Shown here piece by piece: positions 57,875-64,000 of a stretch of DNA of 64,000 nt; the stretch's first letter is position 1, and each line of letters begins with the position of its first letter. The stretch lies in NCBI GenBank assembly GCA_963204785.1, contig CAUJHG010000072.1, positions 24,425-88,424 on the forward strand, read 5' to 3'. This DNA is from Pseudomonadota bacterium (lineage in GTDB: Bacteria; Pseudomonadota; Gammaproteobacteria; Burkholderiales; Burkholderiaceae_E). Under the pieces are notes generated by a model, which was not told where the DNA came from, made no database searches, and saw nothing but the letters and a program-made list of their open reading frames with translations. The translations under genes were made by a program, and so were the position numbers.

Positions 57875-58313
57875 GGGAGCGGGCCTGTAGGCCGGATTCT
57901 GTCGACCGGCATGCCGGTCGGACGGTCATTCCTCTGGGCGCAGGCTTTCACCTGCGCTCTAGCCACCTACCCGCACGCTCGGACGGGCCGCCCTGCCCGG
58001 TCCGAGGACCGGAACGCGTGCCTATGCGGTGTTGCTCCGGGTGGGGTTTGGCGTGCCGCCCGTGTCGCCACGGACGCGGTGAGCTCTTACCTCACCGTTT
58101 CACCCTTGCCTGACGAGACCGCGGCAGCATCGGCCGGTTCGCACCGGCCGGACGCTCCCGGGCCTCGCCATCGGCGGTCTGTTCTCTGTGCCACTTTCCG
58201 TCGCCCTGGGTCTTGCGACCTGCTGCGCCTGGCCGTTGACCAGCACCCTGCCCGATGGAGTCCGGACCTTCCTCCAGCGGGTTGCCCCGCCAGCGACCGT
58301 CCGGCCCGCTCCC
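57875..58313 (-). ncRNA. rnpB: RNase P RNA (bacterial type A)
   Basis: Catalytic RNA of RNase P, about 439 nt. The 5' end GGGAGCGGGCC (58303-58313) pairs perfectly with the 3' end GGCCCGCTCCC (57875-57885) as an 11-bp P1 helix. Conserved elements in order on the minus strand: GGAGGAAGGTCCGGACTCC, GGGCAGGGTGC, GGCACAGAGAACAGACCGCCG, AAGGGTGAAACGGTGAGGTA followed by AGAGCTCACCGC, ACCCGGAGCAACACCGCATA, GAGGAATGACCGTCC and CGACAGAATCCGGCCTA. Ends are set by the P1 helix. The DUF3025 reading frame enters its 5' half (see that entry). Confidence 0.95.
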
Positions 58314-59183
58314 GCAGCCATGATACCGCCGACCGGAGCGGAAGACCGCGGGGTCGTCGTAGAAACCGGGAGCGGCATTGCCCGGCCACCAGCCGGGCAC
58401 GCCGAGCACCGGCAGCGGGGAGAAGGCGCGGCTGCGCAGCGAATCCGGATCGAGCATTCCGGCGACCCGCGCGTCCAGCTCGTCCTGCGCCGCGGACGGC
58501 GACATCGGCACCACCCAGACGTGGCCGCAGACGGCCTTGTAGGGGGCACGCAGCTTGTCCAGCAGCGCGTGGCCGAACACCACCACGCAGGCCCGCTCGG
58601 CGAAACGGTCGCGCCCGTGCAGCAGCAGCCGCTTCCAGTCGAAGGCGCGCAAGGCGGCCACCAGCCCATCGTCATCGGTCAGCAGGAGCACCGCGTTCTC
58701 GTCGAACAGCGTGGCAGCGTCGCGCAGCGGACCGCGCCGGATACCCACGCCGTCCGAGGCGATTGCCGCGGCCTGCAGTTCGTTGAGCCGCGCCTTGATC
58801 CGCGGAAAGCTCAGCCAGACCATCGCGTTGAACAGATCGTGCCAGCCGCCGCCCTCGCCAGTGCGGGTGGGCACCTCGCCGGTGGCGTGGATGTGGGCCT
58901 CGTAGGGCGTGTCGCCCGCTGCCGCACCATCGACGAAGCGCAGCGCACGCCCGCCGCCGCTGCGCAGCCCGCGCGCCGCGGCGAGCGCGTCGAGCTGCGC
59001 CCGGCATCGGCCCCAGCAGCCGGCCAGCGCCAGCGCACCGGGTCCGTCGAGCAGCGCCCGGTAGGGCTGGTACCAGGGCGCGCCCCAGGGATCGCTCACC
59101 GGACCGCGCTCAGGCCGCGCGGCGGCAGCGGATCCGGCAGCGGCTGTGGCTGCGATCCCGCGAAAGGCGCAGCCCTCGCGCAT
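58092..59183 (-). CDS. DUF3025 family protein whose frame runs into rnpB
   Basis: A 363-codon frame. The family part spans about residues 30-290: WYQPYRALL, GEGGGWHDLFNAMVWLSFPRIKARLNELQ (about 111-139), TLFDENAVLLLTDDDG, FGHALLDKLRAPYKAVCGHVW, VLGVPGWWPGNAAPGFYDDPAVFRSGRR. DUF3025 proteins normally end close to the last motif, but here no stop occurs and the frame enters rnpB at 58313, continuing 74 codons to a TGA at 58092. The true end may therefore be elsewhere (frameshift or lost stop). ATG 59183 is 3 bp after pyrC; GTG 59099 (VSDPWG) is a possible later start. Function unknown; conserved beside rnpB/pyrC. Confidence 0.75.
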   Translation of the reverse strand: MREGCAFRGIAATAAAGSAAAARPERGPVSDPWGAPWYQPYRALLDGPGALALAGCWGRCRAQLDALAAARGLRSGGGRALRFVDGAAAGDTPYEAHIHATGEVPTRTGEGGGWHDLFNAMVWLSFPRIKARLNELQAAAIASDGVGIRRGPLRDAATLFDENAVLLLTDDDGLVAALRAFDWKRLLLHGRDRFAERACVVVFGHALLDKLRAPYKAVCGHVWVVPMSPSAAQDELDARVAGMLDPDSLRSRAFSPLPVLGVPGWWPGNAAPGFYDDPAVFRSGRRYHGCGSGPDGRWRGNPLEEGPDSIGQGAGQRPGAAGRKTQGDGKWHREQTADGEARERPAGANRPMLPRSRQARVKR

Positions 59184-59186
59184 GCT

Positions 59187-60236
59187 TCATCCGATCAGCC
59201 GCCAGGCGATCGTCTCGCCGGCGGCGAGCGGGACGATCGCATCGCCCGGGAAGGGGAGCGCGTCCGGGATGCGCCAGGCCTCGCGGCGCAGGGTCACGGT
59301 GCCGCGGTTGACCGGCAGGCGGTAGAAGGCCGGGCCGTGCAGGCTCGCGAAGCCTTCCAGGCGATCGAGGGCGCCGGCCATCTCGAAGGCCGCCGCATAG
59401 AGCTCCAGCGCATGGGGCGCGGTGTAGCAGCCGGCGCAGCCCGCTGCGTGCTCCTTCAGCCGCCTGGCGTGCGGCGCGCTGTCGGTGCCAAGGAAGAAGC
59501 GGGGATTGCCCCCGGTGGCGGCCTGCAGCAGGGCGCTGCGGTGCCGTTCGCGCTTGAGCACCGGCAGGCAGTACCAGTGCGGCCGCAGTCCGCCGGTGAA
59601 GATCGCGTTGCGGTTGTACAGCAGGTGGTGCGCGGTGATCGTCGCACCGACGCCCTCGTGCGCATCGCGCACGTACTGGGCCGCCTCCTCGGTGGTGATG
59701 TGCTCGAACACGATGCGCAGGCCCGGGAAGTCGCGGCGCATCGGGATCATCACCCGGTCGATGAAGACCTGTTCGCGGTCGAAGACATCGACCTCGGGGT
59801 CGGTCACCTCGCCGTGCACGAGCAGGGGCATCCCCAGTGCCTGCATCGTCTCCAGCACGGCGGCCACCTTGCGCGGATCGGTGACCCCGGCGTCGGAGTT
59901 GGTCGTGGCGCCCGCAGGGTAGAGCTTGACCGCCTGGACCATGCCGCTTTCCCAGGCTGCGCGGATCTCGGCGGCCGTGGTGTTGTCGGTCAGGTAGAGC
60001 GTCATCAGCGGCGTGAAGTCGCTGCCCTCTGGAAGCGCTGCGAGGATGCGCTCGCGGTAGGCGAGCGCCTGCGCCAGGGTGGTGACCGGCGGGCGCAGGT
60101 TCGGCATCACGATCGCGCGCGCGAACTGCGCGGCGCTCGCGCCGACCACTGCGGCCATCGCCTGCGCGTCGCGCAGGTGCAGGTGCCAGTCGTCAGGGCG
60201 CAGCAGGGTGATCTGGTCGGGGTTCGAGGTAGGCAC
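59187..60236 (-). CDS. pyrC: dihydroorotase PyrC (class II)
   Basis: A 349-residue zinc amidohydrolase of pyrimidine synthesis. LLRPDDWHLHLRD (zinc His18/His20), IVMPNLRPPVTT, the carboxylated Lys in VKLYPAGATTNSDAG, His ligands in LLVHGEVTD and IVFEHITT, and the catalytic Asp in FLGTDSAPHARRLKE. GTG start at 60236 (VPTSNPDQ) gives the E. coli length (348); longer frames run into the glycerate kinase gene. 22 bp downstream of that gene. Confidence 0.95.
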   Translation of the reverse strand: MPTSNPDQITLLRPDDWHLHLRDAQAMAAVVGASAAQFARAIVMPNLRPPVTTLAQALAYRERILAALPEGSDFTPLMTLYLTDNTTAAEIRAAWESGMVQAVKLYPAGATTNSDAGVTDPRKVAAVLETMQALGMPLLVHGEVTDPEVDVFDREQVFIDRVMIPMRRDFPGLRIVFEHITTEEAAQYVRDAHEGVGATITAHHLLYNRNAIFTGGLRPHWYCLPVLKRERHRSALLQAATGGNPRFFLGTDSAPHARRLKEHAAGCAGCYTAPHALELYAAAFEMAGALDRLEGFASLHGPAFYRLPVNRGTVTLRREAWRIPDALPFPGDAIVPLAAGETIAWRLIG

Positions 60237-60258
60237 GGGGAATCGGCTCCCGGGGGAG

Positions 60259-61548
60259 TCAGGCCAGCAGGATGGCCCGGTAGTCGTTGACGTTGGTGCG
60301 CGTGGGTCCGGTGATGACCAGGTCGCCGAGCGCCGAGAAGAAGCTCCAGCCGTCATTGTCCTCCAGCAGGCGCGAGGGATCGAGGCCGGCGCCTGCCGCC
60401 CGGGCGAGGGTGTCCGGCGTGAGCAGCGCCCCGGCGGCGTCTCCGCTGCCGTCGATCCCATCGGTGTCCGCGACGATCGCCCAGGCGCGATCGACTCCGG
60501 CAAGGGCGCGCGCCAGCGCGAGCGCGAACTCGACGCAGCGCCCGCCGCGGCCCCGGCCACGAACGGTCACGGTGCACTCGCCACCGGAGAGCAGCACGAC
60601 CGGGCGGCGAAACGGCTGGTCGTGCTCGGCCACCTCGCGCGCGATCGCGCCGAACACCGCGGCCACCTCGCGGGCCTCGCCGGTGATCCGCTCGCTCAGC
60701 AGGACAGCGCGCACGCCGGCCGCCTCGAAGATCCGTGCCGCAGCCTGGAGGCTCGGGCGCGCACTGGCGACCAGGCGGTGCTCGACACGCGCGAACAGCG
60801 GATCGCCCGGCTTGGGCGTCTCGGGCACTCGCCCGTCGGCGCCGGCGCGCAGGTGCGCGAGCACCGCCGCAGGAGCCTGGACGCGCCAGCGGCGCAGCAC
60901 CGCGAGCGCCTCGGCGTAGGTGCCCGGATCCGGAGCGCAGGGGCCGGAGGCGATCGCGGACAGATCGTCGCCGACGACGTCCGAAACCACCAGCGCGAGC
61001 ACCTGCGCGCGGCTGGCCGCCGCCAGCCGGCCGCCCTGGATGCGCGACAGATGCTTGCGCACCGTGTTGATCTCCTGGATCGGCGCTCCGCTTGCGAGCA
61101 GCGCTGCAGTGACCTCGCGCAGCCCGGCGATCGGCACGCCCGTCGCTGGCAGGGCCAGCAGACTGGAGCCGCCTCCCGAGACCAGGACCAGCAGCAGATC
61201 GCCTGCGTCGAGCGCCGAGACCGCCTCGAGGATCTGCGCCGCAGCCCGCTCGCCGGCCGCATCGGGGACCGGATGCCCGGCCTCGACCACCTCGATCCGG
61301 CTGCAGGCCAGCCCATGGCCGTGGCGGGTCACCACCAGCCCGTCCAGCGGCGCGTCGATCGGCCAGTGGCGCTCGACGGCCAGGGCCATGCTCGCTGCCG
61401 CCTTGCCGGCGCCGACCACGAGGGTGCGGCCAAAGCCTGCGATCTCGGTGTGCGAGGGCAGCCAGCGCGGCAGCGTCACCAGCGGGTCGGCGGCAGCGAC
61501 TGCCGCGCGGAAGCTCTCGAGAAGGAGGTCGCGAGGGGCGGGCGTCAT
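60259..61548 (-). CDS. glycerate 2-kinase (DUF4147/MOFRL type)
   Basis: A 429-residue kinase phosphorylating D-glycerate, class GckA/TtuD. N-terminal DUF4147: LVVGAGKAAASMALAVE (about 41-57), VSGGGSSLLALPATGVP, NTVRKHLSRIQGGRLA, SDVVGDDLSAIASGP. C-terminal MOFRL: LLSGGECTVTVRGRGRGGR, IVADTDGIDGSGDAAGAL and the end LVITGPTRTNVNDYRA. Full length. Co-directional with pyrC (22-bp gap). It would feed glyoxylate- or tartrate-derived glycerate into glycolysis. Confidence 0.93.
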   Translation of the reverse strand: MTPAPRDLLLESFRAAVAAADPLVTLPRWLPSHTEIAGFGRTLVVGAGKAAASMALAVERHWPIDAPLDGLVVTRHGHGLACSRIEVVEAGHPVPDAAGERAAAQILEAVSALDAGDLLLVLVSGGGSSLLALPATGVPIAGLREVTAALLASGAPIQEINTVRKHLSRIQGGRLAAASRAQVLALVVSDVVGDDLSAIASGPCAPDPGTYAEALAVLRRWRVQAPAAVLAHLRAGADGRVPETPKPGDPLFARVEHRLVASARPSLQAAARIFEAAGVRAVLLSERITGEAREVAAVFGAIAREVAEHDQPFRRPVVLLSGGECTVTVRGRGRGGRCVEFALALARALAGVDRAWAIVADTDGIDGSGDAAGALLTPDTLARAAGAGLDPSRLLEDNDGWSFFSALGDLVITGPTRTNVNDYRAILLA

Positions 61549-61647
61549 CGGCTCGGTCGCTGCACTCGACGGAAAGCCGAGTGTGCCACGCCCTTCAGCA
61601 CGCCCGCAGCGGCTGCCGCGGAATGCGGCCGCGGGTCGCCACCGGCC

Positions 61648-62070
61648 TCACTGCTCCTGCGAGGGGTCCGTCAGGAAGCCGATGCGGCTCAGCCCGCCCT
61701 TGGCCGCGATCGACATCACCCGGGCAAGCTGCTCGTAGGGCGTGCTGCGGTCGGCCCGGATCTGCAGTTCGGGCACCGGCTCGCGCCTGGCCTCCTCGGC
61801 CACCCGCAGGCGCAGGGTATCGAGATCGACCGCTTCGCCGCCCCACCAGACCTTGCCGCTGGCGTCGATCGACACGCGCACCGGGCGCTCCTGCGACTGG
61901 TCGACGCTGCTCGAGGCGCGCGGCAACTGCAGCTTCACGCTGTGCGTGAGCAGCGGCGCAGTGACGATGAAGATCACCAGCAGCACCAGCATCACGTCGA
62001 TGAAGGGCACCATGTTGATCTCGGCGTTCAGCTCGCCGCCCGACTCGTCGCCCATCGTTGCGAACGCCAT
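61648..62070 (-). CDS. exbD: biopolymer transport protein ExbD
   Basis: A 140-residue bitopic protein using the proton gradient to energise TonB. NAEINMVPFIDVMLVLLVIFIVTAPLL (about 14-40) contains the membrane helix with the essential Asp, followed by the periplasmic domain (PELQIRADRSTPYEQLARVM). Start MAFATM at 62070, 2 bp after exbB. Last gene of tonB-exbB-exbD; the 99-bp gap to glycerate kinase has no feature. Confidence 0.95.
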   Translation of the reverse strand: MAFATMGDESGGELNAEINMVPFIDVMLVLLVIFIVTAPLLTHSVKLQLPRASSSVDQSQERPVRVSIDASGKVWWGGEAVDLDTLRLRVAEEARREPVPELQIRADRSTPYEQLARVMSIAAKGGLSRIGFLTDPSQEQ

Positions 62071-62072
62071 GT

Positions 62073-62870
62073 TCAGGCCTCCCCGAGCGCTGCGGCGCGC
62101 GGGCCGCGCGGATGCGGCGTCTGGTGCTGGGCCGGATGCTGCGCCACAGTACGCAGGCCGGTTTCGCCGGATTCCGGCGTCGCTGTCGAGCCCTTGCTGC
62201 CGGTGCCCAGGAAGGCGAAGACGTCCCACGCGAAGGACTCGAGCGCTGCGCGCACCCGCCGGTTGTCCCGGCCGAAGAAGTTGTAGGCGACCGCGGCGGG
62301 AATCGCCACTGCCAGCCCCAGGCCGGTCATGATCAGCGCCTCGCCGACCGGACCGGCGACCTTGTCCAGGCCGGCGTCGCCGGCCGCGCCGATGGCCACG
62401 AGCGCGTGGTAGATGCCCCAGACGGTGCCGAGAAGCCCGACGAAGGGTGCGGTGGACGCCACCGTGGCGAGGAAGGTCTGGCCCGATTCGAGCCGGGCGA
62501 CGTCCTCGCCGATCGAGCGCTTCAGCGCACGGGTGAGGAACTCGTCGGCCGAGCCTGCGTCGACCAGGCGACGGGCCTCGTCGCCCCGACGGTGCTGCTC
62601 GACCGCGACGAAACCCTGCTTGACCAGCCGGGAGAACGGATCGTCGGCCACGCTGGCGCGCAGTTGCGCTTCGACCGACTCCAGGCTGGGAGCATCCCAG
62701 AACGCCTGGAGGAAGCGCCTGCTGCGCCGGCGCGCCCGCAGGCCGCGCGCGCTCTTGTAGACGATCAGGAACCAGGAGCCGACCGACATCAGCAGCATCA
62801 CCACCAGGATGAAGCGGGCGACTCCGTCGGAGTGCGTCAGGAAGTGCGCGAAACCCAGCTCGGTGCTCAT
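62073..62870 (-). CDS. exbB: biopolymer transport protein ExbB (MotA/TolQ/ExbB family)
   Basis: A 265-residue membrane protein with three helices (about 18-38, 130-152, 170-192). Marks: MLLMSVGSWFLIVYK, LATVASTAPFVGLLGTVWGIYHALVAIG, EALIMTGLGLAVAIPAAVAYNFF. The C-terminal about 45 residues (GSKGSTATPESGETGLRT...) are a polar low-complexity extension. 19 bp downstream of tonB. Confidence 0.95.
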   Translation of the reverse strand: MSTELGFAHFLTHSDGVARFILVVMLLMSVGSWFLIVYKSARGLRARRRSRRFLQAFWDAPSLESVEAQLRASVADDPFSRLVKQGFVAVEQHRRGDEARRLVDAGSADEFLTRALKRSIGEDVARLESGQTFLATVASTAPFVGLLGTVWGIYHALVAIGAAGDAGLDKVAGPVGEALIMTGLGLAVAIPAAVAYNFFGRDNRRVRAALESFAWDVFAFLGTGSKGSTATPESGETGLRTVAQHPAQHQTPHPRGPRAAALGEA

Positions 62871-62889
62871 CAGGGGCCTTTCGGGAGAC

Positions 62890-63666
62890 TCAGGAGGTCT
62901 TCAGGGTGAAGTTGATCGGAACCAGAACCCAGGCGGCAACAGCCTCGTCGCCACGACGCGCGGGAACGAAGCGCCAGCCGCGCACCGCGCGCAGCGCTGC
63001 GTCGTCCAGGCGGGGGAAGCCCGAACTGCTGCGCAGCTCCACCTGCGAGGGCCGGCCGTCGGGCTCGACGTGAACACGCAGCATGACCTTACCCTCCTCG
63101 CCCATGCGACGCGAGAGCACCGGGTAGATGGGCGGCGGATTCGCCAGGTAGGCCGCATCGAAGCGCGGCGCGCTCAGCACCGGCCCTGCGACAGCGGCTG
63201 ACGGCGCGGGGGCTGCCGGAGCAGGCGCCGCCGGGGCGGGTGCAGCCGCAGGTGCGCTCACCGGCTCGGGCGCAGGCGCAGGCGCAGGCGCAGGCTGCGC
63301 GGCGACCGGCGCCGCAGGCAGCTCCGGCGCGGCGCGCGGCGTCTCGGCGGCCAGCACCGGTGCAGGCGCGCGCGGCGGCGGTGCTGCCCTGGGCACGCGC
63401 ACGGGCTGCGGCCTGGGCGGTGGCCGGTGTTCAGGCTGCGGCGGCGGCGGTTTCGGGGGCGGTGGCGTGGGGGAGCTCACTGGCGCCGCGGCCCTGGGGG
63501 CCTCGTCCACCACGAAACGCACCTCGAGCGGGATCGGCGGCGTGGTCACCGGCGTTCCGCCGACACTCCAGGCCAGCCCGAGCGCGGCCGCATGCACCGA
63601 TGCCGCGGCGAGCACGGACAGTGCAACCATGCGGCGGTCGGTCGCCGAGTGCTGGCTGGGAGTCAT
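62890..63666 (-). CDS. tonB: energy transducer TonB
   Basis: A 258-residue protein: cytoplasmic start, one membrane helix (MVALSVLAAASVHAAALGLAW, about 14-34), a long Pro/Ala-rich periplasmic linker built of PAPAP repeats (about 65-170, encoded partly by GCAGGC hexamers near 63274-63296), and the C-terminal domain PPIYPVLSRRMGEEGKVMLRV ... SSSGFPRLDDAALRAVRGWRFVPAR. ATG 63666 is preferred since ATG 63681 would leave a leader of only about 12 nt after the predicted start site; neither has a clear ribosome site. Likely iron-regulated by Fur. Confidence 0.92.
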   Translation of the reverse strand: MTPSQHSATDRRMVALSVLAAASVHAAALGLAWSVGGTPVTTPPIPLEVRFVVDEAPRAAAPVSSPTPPPPKPPPPQPEHRPPPRPQPVRVPRAAPPPRAPAPVLAAETPRAAPELPAAPVAAQPAPAPAPAPEPVSAPAAAPAPAAPAPAAPAPSAAVAGPVLSAPRFDAAYLANPPPIYPVLSRRMGEEGKVMLRVHVEPDGRPSQVELRSSSGFPRLDDAALRAVRGWRFVPARRGDEAVAAWVLVPINFTLKTS

Positions 63667-63683
63667 CCGGGAATCAGGCATCG

Positions 63684-63705
63684 AATGCGAATCACTCGCA
63701 TTATA
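63684..63705 (-). promoter_or_regulatory. Fur box overlapping the tonB -10 element
   Basis: AATGCGA-GTGAT-TCGCATT (63684-63702) is a perfect 19-bp inverted repeat matching the Fur-box style of betaproteobacteria. The -10 TATAAT at 63700-63705 overlaps its edge. Iron-bound Fur would block the tonB-exbB-exbD transcript. A -35 is not obvious (TTGCAG lies 20 bp upstream). Confidence 0.8.
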
Positions 63706-63860
63706 GCGAGGTGAGCCGGATCCGGCTGCAATCCCTTGTGCAGGTGGCCGGGCCACGCCGCCGGCCACCGGGCAGGCCCGGAAGGAAGCGAGACAGGAGC
63801 GCAACAGGCCGGGCGCGGGCCGACGGCGCGATCGCCGGACGGCCGCCCCCGGTCAGCCGC

Positions 63861-64000
63861 TCAGTCGGCGTAGACGCCGGCCTTCTTGATCACCGGCCCC
63901 CACTTGTCGATCTCGGCCTGCAGGTGCTTGCGCAGCCCCTCGGGCGTCTGCTGCTCGACCGGGTAGATTACCGAGCCGAGTTCCGCGAAGCGCTTCTGCA
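63861..64000 (-). CDS. tripartite tricarboxylate transporter (Bug/TctC) substrate-binding protein, C-terminal end
   Basis: The last 46 codons before the window edge read KRFAELGSVIYPVEQQTPEGLRKHL and QAEIDKWGPVIKKAGVYAD, the typical ending of the Bug/TctC periplasmic proteins that are very abundant in Burkholderiales. The rest of the gene lies outside. The 195-bp gap to tonB contains only the Fur-regulated promoter. Confidence 0.85.
   Translation of the reverse strand, partial: QKRFAELGSVIYPVEQQTPEGLRKHLQAEIDKWGPVIKKAGVYAD

Noticed and set aside
63274..63296. GCAGGC hexamer repeats as a regulatory repeat or CRISPR-like array
   Set aside because: They encode the Pro/Ala linker of TonB and have no spacers.

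Overview
The window is very GC-rich, densely coded bacterial chromosome. The division/cell-wall (dcw) order with a peroxiredoxin gene between ftsZ and lpxC, the argJ-secA neighbourhood, the many branched-chain-amino-acid-type (Liv) ABC transporters and a Bug/TctC-type binding protein at the right edge point to a betaproteobacterium, most likely Burkholderiales. No tRNA, 5S/16S/23S rRNA, insertion sequence, phage gene or CRISPR array was seen. All functional calls rest on reading motifs and gene order; no database search was run.

Left part (1-26 kb), accessory metabolism. After a truncated Liv binding protein and an enoyl-CoA hydratase come a TetR regulator broken by one amber codon and an AraC regulator. 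A long minus-strand run follows: acyl-CoA dehydrogenase, AtuA-like protein, enoyl-CoA hydratase, quinone-oxidoreductase-like enzyme, second acyl-CoA dehydrogenase, two SDR dehydrogenases, two overlapping class III CoA-transferases (only one with the catalytic Asp) and an alpha/beta hydrolase. Next to it sit two complete Liv transporters (livG-livF-livK-livH-livM, then livG-livF-livH-livM with two tandem livK paralogues). Together this looks like uptake, CoA activation and beta-oxidation-like breakdown of an unidentified organic acid.

Middle (26.5-41.6 kb), core genes. pilB-pilC-pilD are followed by zapD and yacG on the plus strand; coaE, which I expected between pilD and zapD, is absent. On the minus strand lie a Nudix/ThiE-like/thioesterase open frame, a DUF815 ATPase, argJ and secA. 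dciA is divergent from secA, then come a small membrane protein, lpxC, a peroxiredoxin and ftsZ.

Right part (41.6-64 kb). The complete dcw cluster mraZ-rsmH-ftsL-ftsI-murE-murF-mraY-murD-ftsW-murG-murC-ddl-ftsQ-ftsA-ftsZ runs on the minus strand, mostly with overlapping stop/start codons. Its promoter overlaps a run of four 10-bp-spaced MraZ-type boxes. Upstream lie the RNase P RNA gene, a DUF3025 gene whose reading frame runs into that RNA, pyrC and glycerate kinase. Last is a tonB-exbB-exbD operon behind a perfect Fur-type palindrome, then the C-terminus of a TctC-like binding protein.

Points most worth a second look: the DUF3025/rnpB overlap, the three-domain Nudix frame with an internal ribosome binding site, a Lys in the FtsZ glycine-rich loop, a codon-usage mosaic inside rsmH, the asymmetric CoA-transferase pair, and the 28-bp palindrome between acyl-CoA dehydrogenase and AraC genes. 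I saw no clearly new multi-gene system.
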